DNA of 64,000 bases, from NCBI RefSeq assembly GCF_963678635.1, contig NC_087065.1, positions 16,976,458 through 17,040,457 of the forward strand. Direction: 5' to 3'. This stretch comes from Symsagittifera roscoffensis. Taxonomy: Eukaryota > Xenacoelomorpha > Acoela > Convolutidae. Each line of letters begins with the position of its first letter. The stretch's first letter is position 1. The notes beneath the pieces were generated by a model that was not told where the DNA came from, searched no databases, and worked only from the letters and a program-made list of their open reading frames with translations. The translations under genes were made by a program, and so were the position numbers. Below are positions 62,009 through 64,000 of this stretch, in pieces.

Positions 62009-64000
62009 TATTTTCAGTTCCTCGAACATGTTATTCAAATTTTTTTGTAGATTTAACTAGTGTTGGCGATAAATTTTTAGCCCAGAATAGTTAAATTTTT
62101 CTGAGCTAAAATCTAAAAAACGTTGAAGGAGCTGAAAATTAAAAGTAAAGACAGCCAACTTTATTCTGTTATATAAGTTCATTTTTCTTAATGTTTCAAG
62201 GGCGTGAAAGAGCCAAGTGTGTGTCAGTCGAATTGAAACAAGAAAAAAGGGCAAGCAGTCAATATCATCACAGTCAATGTGCTGGCCCATTTCCTTGATC
62301 CAGCTATGAAACTTAGCCAGAAGATGATCCAACTCAGACAGAACAAACAGCCAAATGGGTTAACCCTGAGCATATGTTTTTTTTTTATTTCTGTAACATT
62401 ATTTTTTTGTATCTTCCAGGTCTGAACATGTCTGATGCAGTTCAGGACAGATATGTAATCTCACAACAAATGGATTAAGCCTGGGCATATCTGTATTTTT
62501 ATTTTATTTCTGTAAGGATTGTGCAATGAATGAGGAGGTATGTAACGGCAACACTTTCTCCCTGTCGCTCATTGCCAAGATTCAAATGAATCTCCCTTTA
62601 AAACTCGTCAAATTGGTTGAACTCTACCAACACTCAACAATTGGTTAGAGAAAAGAGTTTGGAAAACAACAGTTGAAAACATCCAAATTTTCAAAAAAAA
62701 ACAAAGGAAAATAAAGTTATTTTTAAAAAAAAACTCACCCCACCTCGCCACACGCTATGCGAAACACAAAGTGGTGTTCTTGGCGTTTAATGAACTTTAA
62801 TTACACCAATTGTCATGATTCATTGTTGCGACTATCAAAAAAAGTTAGCTTTATCGATTCTCGGATGGTTATTTGTTCAGACCAATTTCCAAAGAGTATT
62901 TGCCAGCTCAGGGGATTACCAGGGCCCTGCCCGTTGCGCAATCCACTCAGTAAAACTAATACGAGACTATCTAGTGTGCTCATTTTATACTTTCAGGCTT
63001 AAAGTTTAAGGCAATTTATTCCCGCATGGAGAATTATCCCGCACCACAACCTCGTTGCAAATTGAATTGACGCAAGCTATTTGTTCTTATCAGTTCCATA
63101 CGCTTCCACAGAATATTGTTTGGACTTTTGTAACGAAGTTAACGGAAAGTTTGTGCTCGGGTGGATTTTTTTTCTTCAGACGAATTTTGAATTTGTAATT
63201 AGCCGTTTTTGACGGAATTTTTAAAATCTCATTCGAACACCATTAAGCCCGCACGGCCCGTTTTCAGGTGTCTCTTTAAGCGGAGAACAAAAAATAAACA
63301 GTTAACTTCTTGGATCCAATGCAATTGACCGTCTACCGGCAAACATTTATTAAACGTAAGCCTCTTTATTCGCACCTTTAAACCGTTCTCTATAAAAAAA
63401 ATAATATTATTTTTTGTTTTCTTGGGCAGTCTTTTCTACCCATAACCTAGAAAACAACAGAAACAATTCTACATATTGAGCCCATTAAGCCCGCACGGCC
63501 CGTTTTCAGGTGTCTCTTTAAGCGGAGAACAAAAAATAAACAGTTAACTTTTTGGATCCAATGCAATTGACCGTCTACCGGCAAACATTTATTAAACGTA
63601 AGCCTCTTTATTCGCACCTTTAAACCGTTCTCTATAGAAAAAAATAATACTATTTTTTGTTTTCTTGGGCAGTGTTTTCTATCCATAACCTAGAAAAAAA
63701 CAGAAACAATTCTACATATTGAGCAAAAAAAAAATTATACTTAAAGTCTGCTGAGAAGATTGATTTATTTTAAACATTTTTCAAAAAAAATTTGCTAAAA
63801 GATAGCTCCATCTGTATCATAATGTCAATTATACAATTAACTAAGTTTAATGGAAAAAGAATTTTTAATAACAGGAAGTTTGAGTTTATGTTCACGCTTT
63901 CCAATGTGGGGAACAGACAACAGAAGACCTTCTGGTCCACCGAGGGCTTCGATAAAAGATGTCCGCCAGACGCACATCAGGACTCTGATCATTCTGAAGA
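62009..64000. repeat. Tandem array unit 2, continuing past the window edge
   Basis: Repeats unit 1 with scattered substitutions and small indels, plus an internal 241-bp duplication (the block cattaagcccgcacggcccg at about 63241 and again at 63483). The GC-rich block recurs at 63900. Confidence 0.85.

Overview
The window looks like nuclear DNA of a multicellular animal. It is AT-rich, has spliced genes with GT-AG introns up to about 10 kb, carries a nuclear receptor (a metazoan-specific family), and is packed with eukaryotic mobile elements: an LTR-type element with Gag, protease and envelope-like frames, Penelope-like and non-LTR retrotransposons, tRNA-derived SINEs and small DNA transposons. 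I cannot name the phylum. A receptor without a visible ligand domain recalls the Knirps-type group, which is weak evidence for a protostome.

Layout. 1-8.0 kb (minus strand): an LTR-retroelement-like module. In reading order it has an unrecognised 292-aa ORF, Gag with a zinc knuckle, retropepsin, the stretch that normally sits just before reverse transcriptase, then several frames I cannot name and a long open frame with a signal peptide (envelope-like) that runs off the left edge. No reverse transcriptase, RNase H or integrase is visible between protease and envelope. 8.0-10.1 kb is its probable leader/LTR side, with short repeats. 11.7-15.9 kb (plus): remains of a Penelope-like element whose segment between RT and GIY-YIG nuclease has been amplified into a satellite-like array. 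16-21.6 kb: an old repeat family present twice; the second copy is split by a degenerate non-LTR retrotransposon and by a 443-bp hAT-like MITE with a perfect 8-bp target duplication. 22.5-22.9 kb: the 3' end of another LINE.

23.4-44.9 kb (plus): the gene for an ANKRD40-like protein, assembled here from five exon positions with compatible phases (519 codons if one exon-4 copy is used). Its introns hold SINEs, a LINE tail, a 902-bp tandem duplication, a perfect 30-bp inverted repeat and two minisatellite-like families. A very recent 3,098-bp tandem duplication contains the whole of exon 4 (159 bp, phase 0/0), so either or both copies could be spliced in frame.

45-51.9 kb: mostly non-coding, with a local duplication and a 396-bp hAT-like MITE. 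52.2-54.5 kb (plus): a three-exon nuclear receptor gene of 544 codons with an intact two-finger DNA-binding domain, an approximately 16-residue insertion between the fingers, and no recognisable ligand-binding domain. 55.3-56.2 kb: two clusters of a palindromic TTATAATCGA-type repeat. 56.27-56.72 kb: a MULE-like MITE with 9-bp target duplication. 59.9-64 kb: a GC-richer exon-like piece of unknown identity, followed by a tandem array of about 2-kb units carrying hAT-transposase-like fragments; the array continues past the right edge.

Only ANKRD40 and the nuclear receptor are well supported host genes. They lie on the same strand about 7.3 kb apart, and nothing in the sequence links their functions. 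All coordinates and translations were read by eye; no database search was possible.
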